The position numbers were made by a program, and so were the translations under genes. Of a stretch of DNA of 26,538 nucleotides, positions 6,392-15,614 are shown one piece after another; position 1 is the stretch's first letter, and each line of letters starts with the position of its first letter. This DNA is from a virus. The stretch lies in IMG/VR virus record IMGVR_UViG_3300047322_000219, positions 1-26,538 of that record; one strand, 5' to 3'. Below the pieces are notes generated by a model. That model searched no databases. It saw only the letters and a list, made by a program, of their open reading frames with translations, and had not been told where the DNA came from.

Positions 6392-9300
6392 TCAACACGT
6401 CGGGTTTCCCCGATAGAGTAACCCGCCACTATCGACGCATAGGTACGCTTGATTCGTCCCGCTAAATTTTTGTAATCGGACGAAGATCGACGAATCCGCT
6501 TGGATGGTATTAGAGAACCCGCCGCCGCCCGCGTTGATTTGCATTCCCCCGTACACTTGCATCCCGTTTTGAATCGTCGCGTTGTACGCCGTCATAAACC
6601 CATTCGACGCGACGGCGAAATTCCCGTTGATGTTGATCGACCCGCCGCTAATCGTCGCGCTATTCAGAGTCGTACTGTTGATCGTGATCCCGTTGATCGT
6701 TCCAGCCGTGACGGTCCCCAGGTTCGCGGAGATGGCCGATAGCGACGTGACCGCCAACCGATCGGCGGTAATCGATCCCGATTGGATGTTGTTGGCGTTG
6801 ATCGTGCCCGCCGCGATGCGGTCGCCGGTAATCGTCGCCGACGCGATTTCGTTCGCCGTCAGGGTTCCGGTCGCGATGTTCCCCGCGACGATGGCACGGA
6901 CGCCGATTTCGTTCGACGTGATCGTGTTGGCGACCAACGCCCCCGCGGTAATCGTCCGACCCGCGATGTTGCCGCCGGTAATCGTCCCGCCCGCGATGTT
7001 CCCGCCCGTGATAGTCCCCGCGGCGATTTGGGTTGTCGTGATCGTCCCCGCGGCGATTTGCGCGGCGGTGATCGTCCCCGCGGCGATTTGCGCGGCGGTG
7101 ATTGTCCCCGCGGCGATTTGCGCCGACGTAATCGAGTTCGCGACCAAGCGATCGGCGGTAATCGAGTTCGCGCGGATATGTCCCGCGCCGATCTGTAATT
7201 GCATTTCGACGTTATCGATATGGAACGGGGTACAGGCCGTTACCTGACATGTCCAGTTCTGGATCGCCAGGGATACCCACGTCATCCCCTGCGGGACGGT
7301 ATAGACCCATTCGTAATGGGCCCACACGTTCCCTGGCATCGATGTATTGCTTGCACTGATATCCGTTGCATGGACATTCGCGACGTCGCCCGGGTTCAAA
7401 CAACAGGAACTGACCCGCACGTACTGGACGGCGGCGGTCGGTTGATTGCTTTCAAACGCGCGCACCCAAAATCCGCTAACGACGGTCGCCGCCGTGTTAT
7501 AGGAATCCATCGCGATTCGATACGTCGCGCCCGACGTCACCGGGATCGCGCGATATTCAATAATCGTGTAACTCCCCGCGGGCGGCGTGATGTACAACGT
7601 GCCCGGTCCCTTCGACCCACAACACGATTGGGTCGACGTCGGACCCGCGCCCGGATCCGCCGACCAACCCGCCAACGCTTGCGCTAACGTCATACCTTCA
7701 AACGCGCCATTTTTGATCACGTTATCCCCAAACCCCGTCGCGTCGAGTTCGGCAACCGTGATCGAATTCGCCAGGATGTTGGCGGCGGTAATCGTATGCG
7801 CGGCGATCTTGTTCGTCGTGATCACGCCGTCTTTAATCAGGGTCGACGGGACCATTTCTTCAATCCGTACGTCCTGGACTTCGATATACCCCGCGGCGGG
7901 GGACGGATAGTTGAGATAGATTTCAATGCTCGTATTGACCGTCCCCGTTGGGAATTGCGCGGGACCGATCGTCCCAATGTATTCCGTCCACGCGGTCGGA
8001 ATCGCGACGTTGTCAATGGCGATCCCGATTTCGCCGAGATACCCGCCATTACCCCCAAACGTGTTCATCCGAATCGACGAACTACTTACCGCGCCGCCGC
8101 CCGACCGCGCCCACGCGTGGATCCGATAGGTTTTGTGGACGTCAACCGGGGTTGATGGTTGACTCATCGCCGCTTGCGTCCCCGCGACCGATCGTAGCGA
8201 CGTCGTCCCGACGATCCCGTCAGTGATCGTCGTAATCACGGCTGGTGTAAATGCCGGATTCCCGGACGTTACGTACATGCTCGCATCCGACGGATTGGGG
8301 TCGGGGTTCAACGCCGCGCCGCCCGGATGCGCGGTAATGTTCAATTGCGCGGCGGTGATCGTGCCCGCGGTAATGTTGCCCCCGTTAATGTTGGTAATGC
8401 CCGACCCGTTGCCCGCGATCGTCAGGATCGCGCCGTCCCACGTTAGGCGGTTCCCTGCGGGATCGCCGATGCGGAGTTTATAGGCGCCCGCGTCCTGCCC
8501 CATCCAAAACCCTTTCCCGCCGCCGTACGTCGCGGGCAACGGGTTCCCCATGGCAACACTTGGCGCGGTCGGATCAATGCGGAAGACTTGCACGGGCGTT
8601 GCGTCGTAGAGGTCGATCGGGAGATTGCGGATTTCAAATGCCGCCGACGATAGACGGATCATCGGTTGCGTCAGTCCGACGCCGCCGCACAACATCCCGA
8701 ATTCCCCCGCCGACGCCGTGATCCCGTTCAGGTTCCCGAACCGGCATCGGGTCGCCGTGTTGGTCGCGATCGGCGAGGTCGTCCAGGTATTCGTTTGTAG
8801 GTACGGGGCATTCGATCCATTGGCGCCGTCGACCGCGGACATTTCGACGTACCCGTTTCCCGATACGCCCATGTCCTGAACTAATTGGTTGACGGGGACG
8901 ACGGACCCGCCTGTCATCGCCCCGCCGTTCGTGCCCGCGGCGCGCGTCAACGTCCACGATTGTTGCCCCGCGTTGGCGCCCGACCCGTCGGCGTACGCCG
9001 TCACGGATCCGACGCAGTCGGTAATCGTAAACGGGCCAAACGCCGCCCGCGTCAGGACGTGCAACACGACGAAATCGCCGGATTGGAACACGGGCGCGTC
9101 GCCGTACGTGGACGCGTCGTTGACCCATAGCGTTCCCGCCGCGCCCAGGGCGGGGCACGTAAACGGTTGCGCGACGGTCGAATACGATTTCGTGACGCGC
9201 AACGACCCTGCCAGGACGGACTCCGCGTCGGCGGTAAAGAGTTTCGCGCGCAATTCGTCGGCGAACACGTACCGGAAATCCGCGCCGCCCGTTTGGTTGA

Positions 9301-9886
9301 TCTGCCATCCCGCGACTTGCGACGCATAGTTCGCCGTTCCAATCGACGATCCCAATGTGACCGCGCCCGTAATGCCCGCCGTCCCTGCGATCGTCGCGTT
9401 GCCCCCAATCGCCGCGCCGCCCAGGATCGACGCGTTGCCGGAACGGTCGATCGACAGGGGCGTCACCAACGTCCCCAGGGCGTCGTTCAACGTCGACAAC
9501 GTCAGGGCGTTGCCGGTCACGCCGACCGCCCAGGATTTCAGATTCGCGCCCGCGCCCGTGTTCGTCAGGAGTAGCGCGGGCGATGCGTTGGCGATCGTTT
9601 GATTCGCCGTCCAGACGTTCGCGACCGATAACCGCGGGATGATGCCCCAACCCGTCGACGTGAACCCCGACGTTTGTTTTGTGTAGACGTCGCCGGTATC
9701 CGTGCGGACGTAGGTATCGCATCGATTGCCGTTGACCGTGTTCGTCGGGTCGCCCGCGCCGCTAGTGATCAGACATGGACCCGTGACGAGTCCGAACCGA
9801 TCGGCGTAGATCGTTTGGGCGCGCGTCGAGGTCGCCGCCGCCAGGAGTAGCAGGAACGCCAGGACGACGACGGATCTATTCGACAT
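6392..9886 (-). CDS. tail-tip fibre / receptor-binding protein with repeat shaft
   Basis: A protein of about 1,164 residues. The N-terminus looks like a signal peptide (SVVVLAFLLLLAAATS, ending T-R-A-Q). A Gly/Thr-rich shaft follows, with two beta-sandwich-like modules at about 520-680 and 720-905 that resemble carbohydrate-binding folds (GDNVIKNGAFEG, FHIDNVEMQL). The second module has unusual Cys pairs (QSCCGS, SSCCLN). From about 905 to 1055 runs a ten-residue repeat, consensus GTITAAQIAA, and the C-terminus is a short Gly-rich head ending in PTC. Position after the tape measure and hub, and this shaft-plus-tip plan, mark it as the central fibre that touches the host. An alternative TTG at 9892 would add two residues. 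Confidence 0.85.
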   Translation of the reverse strand: MSNRSVVVLAFLLLLAAATSTRAQTIYADRFGLVTGPCLITSGAGDPTNTVNGNRCDTYVRTDTGDVYTKQTSGFTSTGWGIIPRLSVANVWTANQTIANASPALLLTNTGAGANLKSWAVGVTGNALTLSTLNDALGTLVTPLSIDRSGNASILGGAAIGGNATIAGTAGITGAVTLGSSIGTANYASQVAGWQINQTGGADFRYVFADELRAKLFTADAESVLAGSLRVTKSYSTVAQPFTCPALGAAGTLWVNDASTYGDAPVFQSGDFVVLHVLTRAAFGPFTITDCVGSVTAYADGSGANAGQQSWTLTRAAGTNGGAMTGGSVVPVNQLVQDMGVSGNGYVEMSAVDGANGSNAPYLQTNTWTTSPIATNTATRCRFGNLNGITASAGEFGMLCGGVGLTQPMIRLSSAAFEIRNLPIDLYDATPVQVFRIDPTAPSVAMGNPLPATYGGGKGFWMGQDAGAYKLRIGDPAGNRLTWDGAILTIAGNGSGITNINGGNITAGTITAAQLNITAHPGGAALNPDPNPSDASMYVTSGNPAFTPAVITTITDGIVGTTSLRSVAGTQAAMSQPSTPVDVHKTYRIHAWARSGGGAVSSSSIRMNTFGGNGGYLGEIGIAIDNVAIPTAWTEYIGTIGPAQFPTGTVNTSIEIYLNYPSPAAGYIEVQDVRIEEMVPSTLIKDGVITTNKIAAHTITAANILANSITVAELDATGFGDNVIKNGAFEGMTLAQALAGWSADPGAGPTSTQSCCGSKGPGTLYITPPAGSYTIIEYRAIPVTSGATYRIAMDSYNTAATVVSGFWVRAFESNQPTAAVQYVRVSSCCLNPGDVANVHATDISASNTSMPGNVWAHYEWVYTVPQGMTWVSLAIQNWTCQVTACTPFHIDNVEMQLQIGAGHIRANSITADRLVANSITSAQIAAGTITAAQIAAGTITAAQIAAGTITTTQIAAGTITGGNIAGGTITGGNIAGRTITAGALVANTITSNEIGVRAIVAGNIATGTLTANEIASATITGDRIAAGTINANNIQSGSITADRLAVTSLSAISANLGTVTAGTINGITINSTTLNSATISGGSININGNFAVASNGFMTAYNATIQNGMQVYGGMQINAGGGGFSNTIQADSSIFVRLQKFSGTNQAYLCVDSGGLLYRGNPTC
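6741..7190. repeat. about fifteen 30-bp tandem repeats in the fibre gene
   Basis: The DNA falls into consecutive 30-base units in phase with ten-residue protein repeats. Units at 7041-7070 and 7071-7100 are identical, and their neighbours at 7011 and 7101 differ by a few bases; outer units are more diverged. The near-identical core suggests recent duplication by slippage or recombination, and copy-number changes would keep the frame and alter shaft length. Confidence 0.85.
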
Positions 9887-11606
9887 AGCCAACCCCGAAC
9901 ACGTCGGCGCCCGCCGCCGACGGTTGCAATTGCAGTTCGTAAAATTTCGCGCCCGCCGCCAGGGTCACGGAAAAGACGACCGTTTGCCAGATCGTCGACG
10001 TCACGGCGGCGGATACGCCCGCGCACGCGACCGCGTCCGACGCGTTGTAGAGTCGCGCGATCACGGATACGCCCGCCGCCATCGATCGCAACCGGGCGGT
10101 AATGGTTGCCGTCGACGACCCGCGCGTCACGGTATCTAACTGGACTTGAATGGCGCCCTGGCCGATCGCCGACCCACCCGACGCCGGAACCCAATCGCCC
10201 GTGTTGTTCGTCCGTCGCGCTTCCAACCCGGACCCGCCCAGGAAGTAGGACGACCGCCCGGACCCGCCGCCGCCCGTGCCGGGGGTTCCAGGACTCGCCG
10301 CGGGCGTCACGGTTGCCGCCGCGACCGCGCCGCCGCCCGACCATTGTTTGAATAGATTGTCGGGCGCCGCGCCGCGCAGGGTCGCCCCTTCGATCGCGGT
10401 AATCGTCCGTTGCATCGCTTTTTCGCGACTGTTCGCCGTCTGAACCGACGTGATCAAATAGGTTCCGTTGATCCCGCGCGCCGGGACGTTGATCACTTGC
10501 ATCATGCCGGGATGGGCGCCGATCTGTTCCGTCAGGTACGTCACCTGTTTCGGGACGACGATCGCCGTCGACAGATACGCGTTCCCGAACGCGACGGCGT
10601 CGGGTTTGGTAAACACGTCGGGTAACGCGACCGCCAGATCCCACACGCCGTGGATCGCTTGTTCGGCAGTGTTGTTGACGACGACCGCGAACGGATATTG
10701 CGCGACGTAGTCGAGGTAGAACGGGTCGCCGTTGGCGAAGGGGGCATCGCCCGCGCGTTGATAGAGTCCATGGGTTGCCGCGTCCCATTGGACGGGCCAC
10801 TGTGATCCCGTGTTGCCGGGTTCGTACGGTCCCAGGGGGTTGTCGGCGCCGTGCATATGGTACGTCCCGGGCCAATCGTTCGTTGCCGGAACGTCGGTAA
10901 TCCAATGCGTCGTGACGCCGTCGCCGATCCAGTTCTGGCGAATGCGCGACGTCCCCGTGCCCGCCTGGACGATGACGCGGTTGGCGTACTGCCCCGACGT
11001 CCGTTGGGGTTCGACCGTCACGTCGCCGATCACATGCCCGTCGCCCGCCGCGACGTTGAAGGGGGCGGCGATCGTCCCTGGCAGGAATGCCCGCAGGGTT
11101 TTCGCGTAGTCGATTTCCCAGACGTACCCGCCCGCCAGGACGCACGCTTCGTTGAGTGCATCGCGGGTGACTTTGTCGTAGCTGTACGGCATCGCGGGTA
11201 ACGCCGGTCCCGCGACCTGGGCGGCGTCCAACGTGACCCCTGGCAGGTACACCAACATCGCGACCAAAAACGCGTGCAACGTACCGGCGGGCACGTTCGC
11301 GCCGACGTGTTCCCGTTCGGCGATGCCCCCGTAATCGACCCCCTTGATCGCCGTGACGATCCGCCACAGTCCTAACCCGCCGACGCCCGATTCCGCGACG
11401 CCGTCGATCGTTCCGCCAAAAATGCGGACCCCGTTTTCCGTGATGACGATGTCGGCATCTAGGGCGGGGCGGTACGTGCCGTCGAGGGAATAGACCGCGA
11501 TCGACAACGTGTTGCGCGCGTTCGCGGTTTCGGAAATCTGCAACGACCCCAATTGGAACCGTTGCGCGACGCCCGCGATCGTCAGGACGTAGGCGGGGAC
11601 GGGCAT
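9876..11606 (-). CDS. tail hub / distal tail tip protein
   Basis: A protein of 576 residues placed directly after the tape measure gene, where siphoviruses encode distal tail and hub proteins. The N-terminal part (MPVPAYVLTIAGVAQRFQLG, then ENGVRIFGGTIDG near 57-69) and the segment YDKVTRDALNEACVLAGGYVW (about 143-163) are typical of hub-like proteins that recruit the fibre. A Gly/Pro/Ser linker lies near 435-460, and the last 110 residues form a likely beta sandwich (TATITARLRSMAAG, WQTVVFSVTLAAGA) that may bind sugars. The ATG is 5 bases after the tape measure stop with a weak TAGGA site. It overlaps the fibre gene by 11 bases. Confidence 0.75.
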   Translation of the reverse strand: MPVPAYVLTIAGVAQRFQLGSLQISETANARNTLSIAVYSLDGTYRPALDADIVITENGVRIFGGTIDGVAESGVGGLGLWRIVTAIKGVDYGGIAEREHVGANVPAGTLHAFLVAMLVYLPGVTLDAAQVAGPALPAMPYSYDKVTRDALNEACVLAGGYVWEIDYAKTLRAFLPGTIAAPFNVAAGDGHVIGDVTVEPQRTSGQYANRVIVQAGTGTSRIRQNWIGDGVTTHWITDVPATNDWPGTYHMHGADNPLGPYEPGNTGSQWPVQWDAATHGLYQRAGDAPFANGDPFYLDYVAQYPFAVVVNNTAEQAIHGVWDLAVALPDVFTKPDAVAFGNAYLSTAIVVPKQVTYLTEQIGAHPGMMQVINVPARGINGTYLITSVQTANSREKAMQRTITAIEGATLRGAAPDNLFKQWSGGGAVAAATVTPAASPGTPGTGGGGSGRSSYFLGGSGLEARRTNNTGDWVPASGGSAIGQGAIQVQLDTVTRGSSTATITARLRSMAAGVSVIARLYNASDAVACAGVSAAVTSTIWQTVVFSVTLAAGAKFYELQLQPSAAGADVFGVGYVE

Positions 11607-11610
11607 CGTC

Positions 11611-14600
11611 CTACCGATTCAACCCTTGGTCGTACACGTAGGACGACACGGCGGTCGCGATGTCTTTATTCTGGATTTGGACTTTGGACGTCAGGTTGAT
11701 GTTCGCCGTTTTGTTGGCGGCGATCTGTAGCGCGGAACTACTCGCGCCCGCACTCAATACGGGACCGCCCGCGCCCGCCAGTTGCGGACCCAGGGGCGAG
11801 GGGATCGGGATCGCCATGACCGCGTTGGCGACGTCCTGTAATACGCCCGTCACGACGGTTGACCAATCCTTCCAGGCGGATTGGTTGTCGCCGAGTTTCG
11901 ACGACACGACGTCCAACGCTTGCGCGGCGGCGGTCGCGGTTTCGATCGTCGCTTGCGCTTGGACTTCGGTTGTCACCTGGGTCGCGGCGGCGGCGTCGTC
12001 CTGGGCGGATTTCTGATCGTTTAACGCTTTGGTGACGTCGTCGATCGCCGCCTGTGCTTCCTGCGGGTTATTCTTCCCGACGCCCTGGGTTAGCTTGATC
12101 CACAGTTGTTCGCCCGACGCGCCCAGGGCGTCCAATTTGACGTGCAACGCATCAAATCCGCCCATCCCTTCGGCGAATTTGGTAACGGCGTCGCGCCCCG
12201 CCGATCCGAACATGGACGAAAACACTTTCGTGAGTCCGTCGACGATCGGACCCGCAAACGATCCGATGATCGGGATTGCCCCAACAACCCCCTTCGCAAA
12301 GTCGGTCGCAAATCCGGTTGCCGCCTTTTTCGCGATCGCGCCGAACCCGCCGCCGCCCGAAATCGCGGAGTCGAGGATCCCGGGCAGGTTCGACCATGAC
12401 CCTTTCAGTTGTTGCATCCATTGGTTATCCGCGGCGGTATTCGCGTCCGACATGCGTTTCCACGCCGCCTGGATTTCCTGCGCGGTATACAACCCCGATT
12501 CCTTCATTTGGTTGTAATCGCGGGTCGCGGCGGCGGCGGCGGCGTCGAGGTCCGCTTTGGTCGCGACGCCCTGTTGCCGCATTCGCGCTTCGATCGTGTT
12601 GGCGGTCCCCGACGCCATGTCGACTTGATGCCCGTAATAGCGATCGATGTCCGCTCGCGCCTGTTGGTACGCAAACGTCGTATGGTCGACGGTTTCATCC
12701 AGTTTCGCGACCGCGGCGTCGTGTTGCCGATCGATTTGTGCGATCGCGAGGTCGGCGCCCGACAGGTTCATATCGGCGACTTTGTTGTGGTACTCCGTCA
12801 TCGCCGCCAGTTGCGCGGTTTGACTATGGGCGATCGAATCGGCGGTTTTCTCGTTCGCCGCGTTGATTTTGGCGGTCCCTTCGTTGACGAAATGCGCCGC
12901 CTGTTTTTCCATGTCGGCAAACGTCTTCGCCCACATGGTCCCGATTTGGTTGTCGGTAAACGCGTCGGCGACCGCCTGAAGATCCGCCGATACCGCGATC
13001 CCTAACGCGTGCGCTTTGTCGGTCGCCGCCTGCGCCGCCTGCCCGAACACGGCGACCTGTTCCGCCAGGGGCGCCCCCGCCGCCTTCGCCTTATCAATTT
13101 CCGCGGTCAGTTTCGCCAGTTCCGCGGCGAACCCTTTTAATTTGGTCGACGTCGTGTCGACCGCATCGCCGACGCCGCCGTAGGCGTGTTGCGCGACGTC
13201 GGTTGCGTCTTTGATCACTTTCGCAATATCGACGTTCGCGGTTTCGATCCCGCGGAGTCCCGCTTCAATGGTCGCGTGCGCGTTCGCCGACGTCGTCGCC
13301 CATTCCTTATCGGACTTGATCAACCCGTCGATCGCGGTTTGTTGCGACGCCATGGATTGTTTCGCTTCGATCCCCATGACGTGCCAGGCGAACGTTTCGT
13401 AGTTCAGTCGTTCCGCGTTCCAGGGTTGCGTAATCTTTTGCAGTCCTAACATCGCCTCCGCGACTTCCGCGATCGCGAGTTTCGTCGCGTTGTATCCCAC
13501 AACCGCGCCCCGCACGACGATGTCGACTTCGCCGAAAAACTTCCCCAGTTCCGCGCCCGCCGTGACCAACGGTTCGATCCCGTAGCGCACGACGGCGACC
13601 AATCCGTCGCGCAGGTATTCGTACAATTTGATTTGCGCGGCAGTGGCTTCGTTGCCCGTCCCCATCGCTTTCGCGACGGTCGACAGGAACCCGCCGCCAC
13701 CGCCCATTTGTTCTAGACTGCGATTCGCTTGATCAACCGCGGCCTTAAATCCGGTTTGTAAAACCGATTCCAACCCGATCATCGCGGGCATGAACGCGTT
13801 GCCGATGCGCGTCCCGACCGCCTCTAATTGCAGTTCAAATGCCTTGTACCCAATTTCCGCGACATGCGCCGCCGCCGCCTGTTTGGTCGACATGACCAAT
13901 CCGAGTTCTTCCGCCTCGCCGATTAATTTATGGATGTCTTCGGCGGCGAGTCCCGCCATGTCTTTAAACCCTTTGCCAAAAATGGCGGCGCCCGCCGCCG
14001 CTTGTTCGGCGCGGTTGGGGATCTTTTCCAGGGCGGCGATGATGTCGACGAACGCTTGATCGGATCGTTCGTTTTTCAACGTGTTGAGGGACAACCCCAA
14101 CCCGTCTAAATGTTTTTGCGCGGCGACGGCGGCGTCGCCCGTCGACCCCAAAAACTTTTCCATTTTGAATAGGGACGTGCCGATCGTGTCGAATTCGATC
14201 CCGGTTTGCGATGCGACGTAGCGGAACGCGGACAACGATTCGACCGACGCACCCGTTTTCAAATTCATTTCGTAGAGGGAATTGCCCAGGGCGGCGGTAT
14301 GTTCGATCACGGCGGGCAACGCTTCCGCGACTTGCTTGAATGCCTCTAACCCGATTTCCCCGATCTTCTGTAATGCCTGGGCGAGTAGTTCGCCCGTGGC
14401 GACGCCGGTTGCGATACGGGTAAAGAGGTTTTCGGATTTCTCGTCCGCTTGTTTCGTCGCTTCCGCCAACGCCAACATATCGGCGGGCGCCTCTTTTCCC
14501 AGGGCGGCGTACTTGGCGATCGCGTCCGTCAGGGTCGCGTTTAACTTCGCTTGTTCCTTTTCTGTTAAGTCCGTGACGTCGCCGATCCGGTTGACCGCTT

Positions 14601-14784
14601 CAACCGCGGTTTGCGCTTGCTGGATGATCTTCTGGCCGGAAAAATTCGCGACCATTTTGTTCAGGCCAATTTCCGCTTTCGCGGCGCCCTGTTCCAACGT
14701 ATCTAACGACGCGTCGGCGGTTTGGACCGCGTCATAGAAACTGGAAAAGTCGGCCTGCAATTTCCCGGTAAGGGGCGTCGCCAT
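11611..14784 (-). CDS. tail tape measure protein
   Basis: A protein of 1,057 residues, the second longest in the window, following the tail chaperones. It is mostly helical and Ala-rich, with long coiled-coil regions (about 85-160, 560-760), a TTP-measuring N-terminal phage domain containing ALGNSLYEMNLKTGASVESL and LSAFRYVASQTGIEFDT, and hydrophobic segments near 840-885 (FAKGVVGAIPIIGSFAGPIV) that may enter the host membrane during DNA delivery. Using the usual 1.5 angstrom per residue, the tail would be around 150-160 nm, so a long flexible siphovirus tail is expected. The start lies 7 bases after the chaperone fusion stop. Confidence 0.92.
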   Translation of the reverse strand: MATPLTGKLQADFSSFYDAVQTADASLDTLEQGAAKAEIGLNKMVANFSGQKIIQQAQTAVEAVNRIGDVTDLTEKEQAKLNATLTDAIAKYAALGKEAPADMLALAEATKQADEKSENLFTRIATGVATGELLAQALQKIGEIGLEAFKQVAEALPAVIEHTAALGNSLYEMNLKTGASVESLSAFRYVASQTGIEFDTIGTSLFKMEKFLGSTGDAAVAAQKHLDGLGLSLNTLKNERSDQAFVDIIAALEKIPNRAEQAAAGAAIFGKGFKDMAGLAAEDIHKLIGEAEELGLVMSTKQAAAAHVAEIGYKAFELQLEAVGTRIGNAFMPAMIGLESVLQTGFKAAVDQANRSLEQMGGGGGFLSTVAKAMGTGNEATAAQIKLYEYLRDGLVAVVRYGIEPLVTAGAELGKFFGEVDIVVRGAVVGYNATKLAIAEVAEAMLGLQKITQPWNAERLNYETFAWHVMGIEAKQSMASQQTAIDGLIKSDKEWATTSANAHATIEAGLRGIETANVDIAKVIKDATDVAQHAYGGVGDAVDTTSTKLKGFAAELAKLTAEIDKAKAAGAPLAEQVAVFGQAAQAATDKAHALGIAVSADLQAVADAFTDNQIGTMWAKTFADMEKQAAHFVNEGTAKINAANEKTADSIAHSQTAQLAAMTEYHNKVADMNLSGADLAIAQIDRQHDAAVAKLDETVDHTTFAYQQARADIDRYYGHQVDMASGTANTIEARMRQQGVATKADLDAAAAAATRDYNQMKESGLYTAQEIQAAWKRMSDANTAADNQWMQQLKGSWSNLPGILDSAISGGGGFGAIAKKAATGFATDFAKGVVGAIPIIGSFAGPIVDGLTKVFSSMFGSAGRDAVTKFAEGMGGFDALHVKLDALGASGEQLWIKLTQGVGKNNPQEAQAAIDDVTKALNDQKSAQDDAAAATQVTTEVQAQATIETATAAAQALDVVSSKLGDNQSAWKDWSTVVTGVLQDVANAVMAIPIPSPLGPQLAGAGGPVLSAGASSSALQIAANKTANINLTSKVQIQNKDIATAVSSYVYDQGLNR

Positions 14785-14791
14785 TGTTTAG

Positions 14792-15297
14792 TTACTCGTC
14801 CCCGTCATGCGACTTCGACAATTCGTCGATCAGGATGTCGTAAATATCCGCCGGTAAATTCAGGACGTCGCTATACGTCCAATGCATCGTGCGGCAGATC
14901 GCTAGGTCACTGACAACGCGACCGCGGTATCGTTCGTCATTTTTTTTTCCAACGCGTCGGCGTCCATGGCGACGACGTGTTGTTCGATCGCGTCCTTGAT
15001 TTCGACGAACGAATCCCAGTCGAGTCCGTCGACGATCACGGCGATGTCGTCGGGCGTCGCCCCGTCGAGTCGGACGCGCGCCCCACCGTCGTCCGTCAAC
15101 GTCCAGTCGATCAGGTACGACGCGACGACGGCGAGTCCCGTCTGTAACGTGTCGACTTGCATCGGCGTGACGCCCGCCTTATACATGCGCGCGAACATGG
15201 CGCGACGTTCGCCGTTGGTCAACCGTTTGCGGATCGTGATCGTGTCGCCGCCCGAAATCGACAACGTCACGGTTTCGGGTCGAACAAATCTAGACAT
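14792..15297 (-). CDS. tail assembly chaperone fusion made by -1 frameshift
   Basis: Reading the first chaperone frame to the A9 run (14940-14948) and moving back one base yields a 168-residue protein: the first 119 residues of the chaperone followed by 49 residues in the -1 frame, with MHWTYSDVLNLPADIYDILI near the end, then TAA at 14792-14794. A W-x-Y segment followed by a Leu/Pro/Asp-rich helix is typical of second tail chaperones (the T part of lambda G-T). The heptamer A-AAA-AAA in the correct phase precedes the switch. The extension fills the gap that would otherwise be empty up to the tape measure start. The fusion is expected to be a minor product that recruits tube subunits to the tape measure. 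Confidence 0.8.
14902..15297 (-). CDS. tail assembly chaperone (unshifted product)
   Basis: A protein of 131 residues located between the tail tube and tape measure genes. It begins with RPETVTLSISGGDTITIRKR and continues with LTNGERRAMFARMYKAGVTP and DGLDWDSFVEIKDAIEQHV, a mixed strand and helix pattern usual for the first chaperone (lambda G equivalent, related to the phage tail tube-binding family). Its last 12 codons after the A9 run overlap the alternative -1 frame. AGGGA lies 8 bases before the ATG at 15297. It should be the major product; the longer fusion is listed separately. Confidence 0.85.
   Translation of the reverse strand: MSRFVRPETVTLSISGGDTITIRKRLTNGERRAMFARMYKAGVTPMQVDTLQTGLAVVASYLIDWTLTDDGGARVRLDGATPDDIAVIVDGLDWDSFVEIKDAIEQHVVAMDADALEKKMTNDTAVALSVT
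14940..14948 (-). other. A9 slippery sequence for -1 frameshift
   Basis: On the coding strand nine adenines follow GG and precede TGACG. Zero-frame codons are GAA-AAA-AAA-ATG, so the heptamer A-AAA-AAA allows two Lys-tRNAs to slip back one base with full re-pairing. Transcriptional slippage on the same run is another way to make the fusion. Confidence 0.75.
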
Positions 15298-15306
15298 ACG
15301 GGATCC

Positions 15307-15594
15307 CTACTGTTCGGGGGGTCCAAGTTTCGCCAGGATCGCGGACTCGCCGACCTGTAAATCCAGGACGGGCCAGCACCAACGCCCGCCGATGCGCGGC
15401 GCCGTGAACAACAACGGGCGTTGCCGGATTTGGAATTTGTCGACGCGTCCCAGGGTCGCGGTCAGTTTCCAGACGCCGTCGCCGCCCGCGGCAGTCGTTT
15501 CCAGGTTGACCGCCCAGGTTGTCAGGTCGGCGGCGGTTCGGTACCCCCAGGTCAACGACCCGCCGCGCCCGCGGAATGCTAGCGAACGAAACAC
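15307..15594 (-). CDS. small conserved-position tail-region protein
   Basis: A protein of 95 residues lying between the tail tube and chaperone genes. It is strand-rich (LTTWAVNLETTAAGGDGVWKL, then KFQIRQRPLLFTAPRIGG) with two Trp residues near WCWPVLDLQVGESAIL, and may form a small beta barrel. I do not recognise the family. It starts at GTG 15594; no ATG is available in this frame and no strong ribosome site is seen, so the start may be coupled to the tail tube gene 20 bases upstream. A role in tail assembly is inferred only from the neighbours. Confidence 0.6.
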   Translation of the reverse strand: MFRSLAFRGRGGSLTWGYRTAADLTTWAVNLETTAAGGDGVWKLTATLGRVDKFQIRQRPLLFTAPRIGGRWCWPVLDLQVGESAILAKLGPPEQ

Positions 15595-15614
15595 GACGCG
15601 CCCGTGTTACCGCG

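Noticed and set aside
6741-7190. CRISPR array
   Set aside because: The repeats are directly adjacent without unique spacers and are in frame with a protein repeat.
6392-9886. Diversity-generating retroelement target in the fibre gene
   Set aside because: No reverse transcriptase, template repeat or variable-repeat pair is visible in the window.
9769-11367. A 532-codon minus-strand frame overlapping the tail hub and fibre start
   Set aside because: It is Arg/Gly-rich with no family features, while the overlapping frame fits the tail operon and its start-stop spacing.
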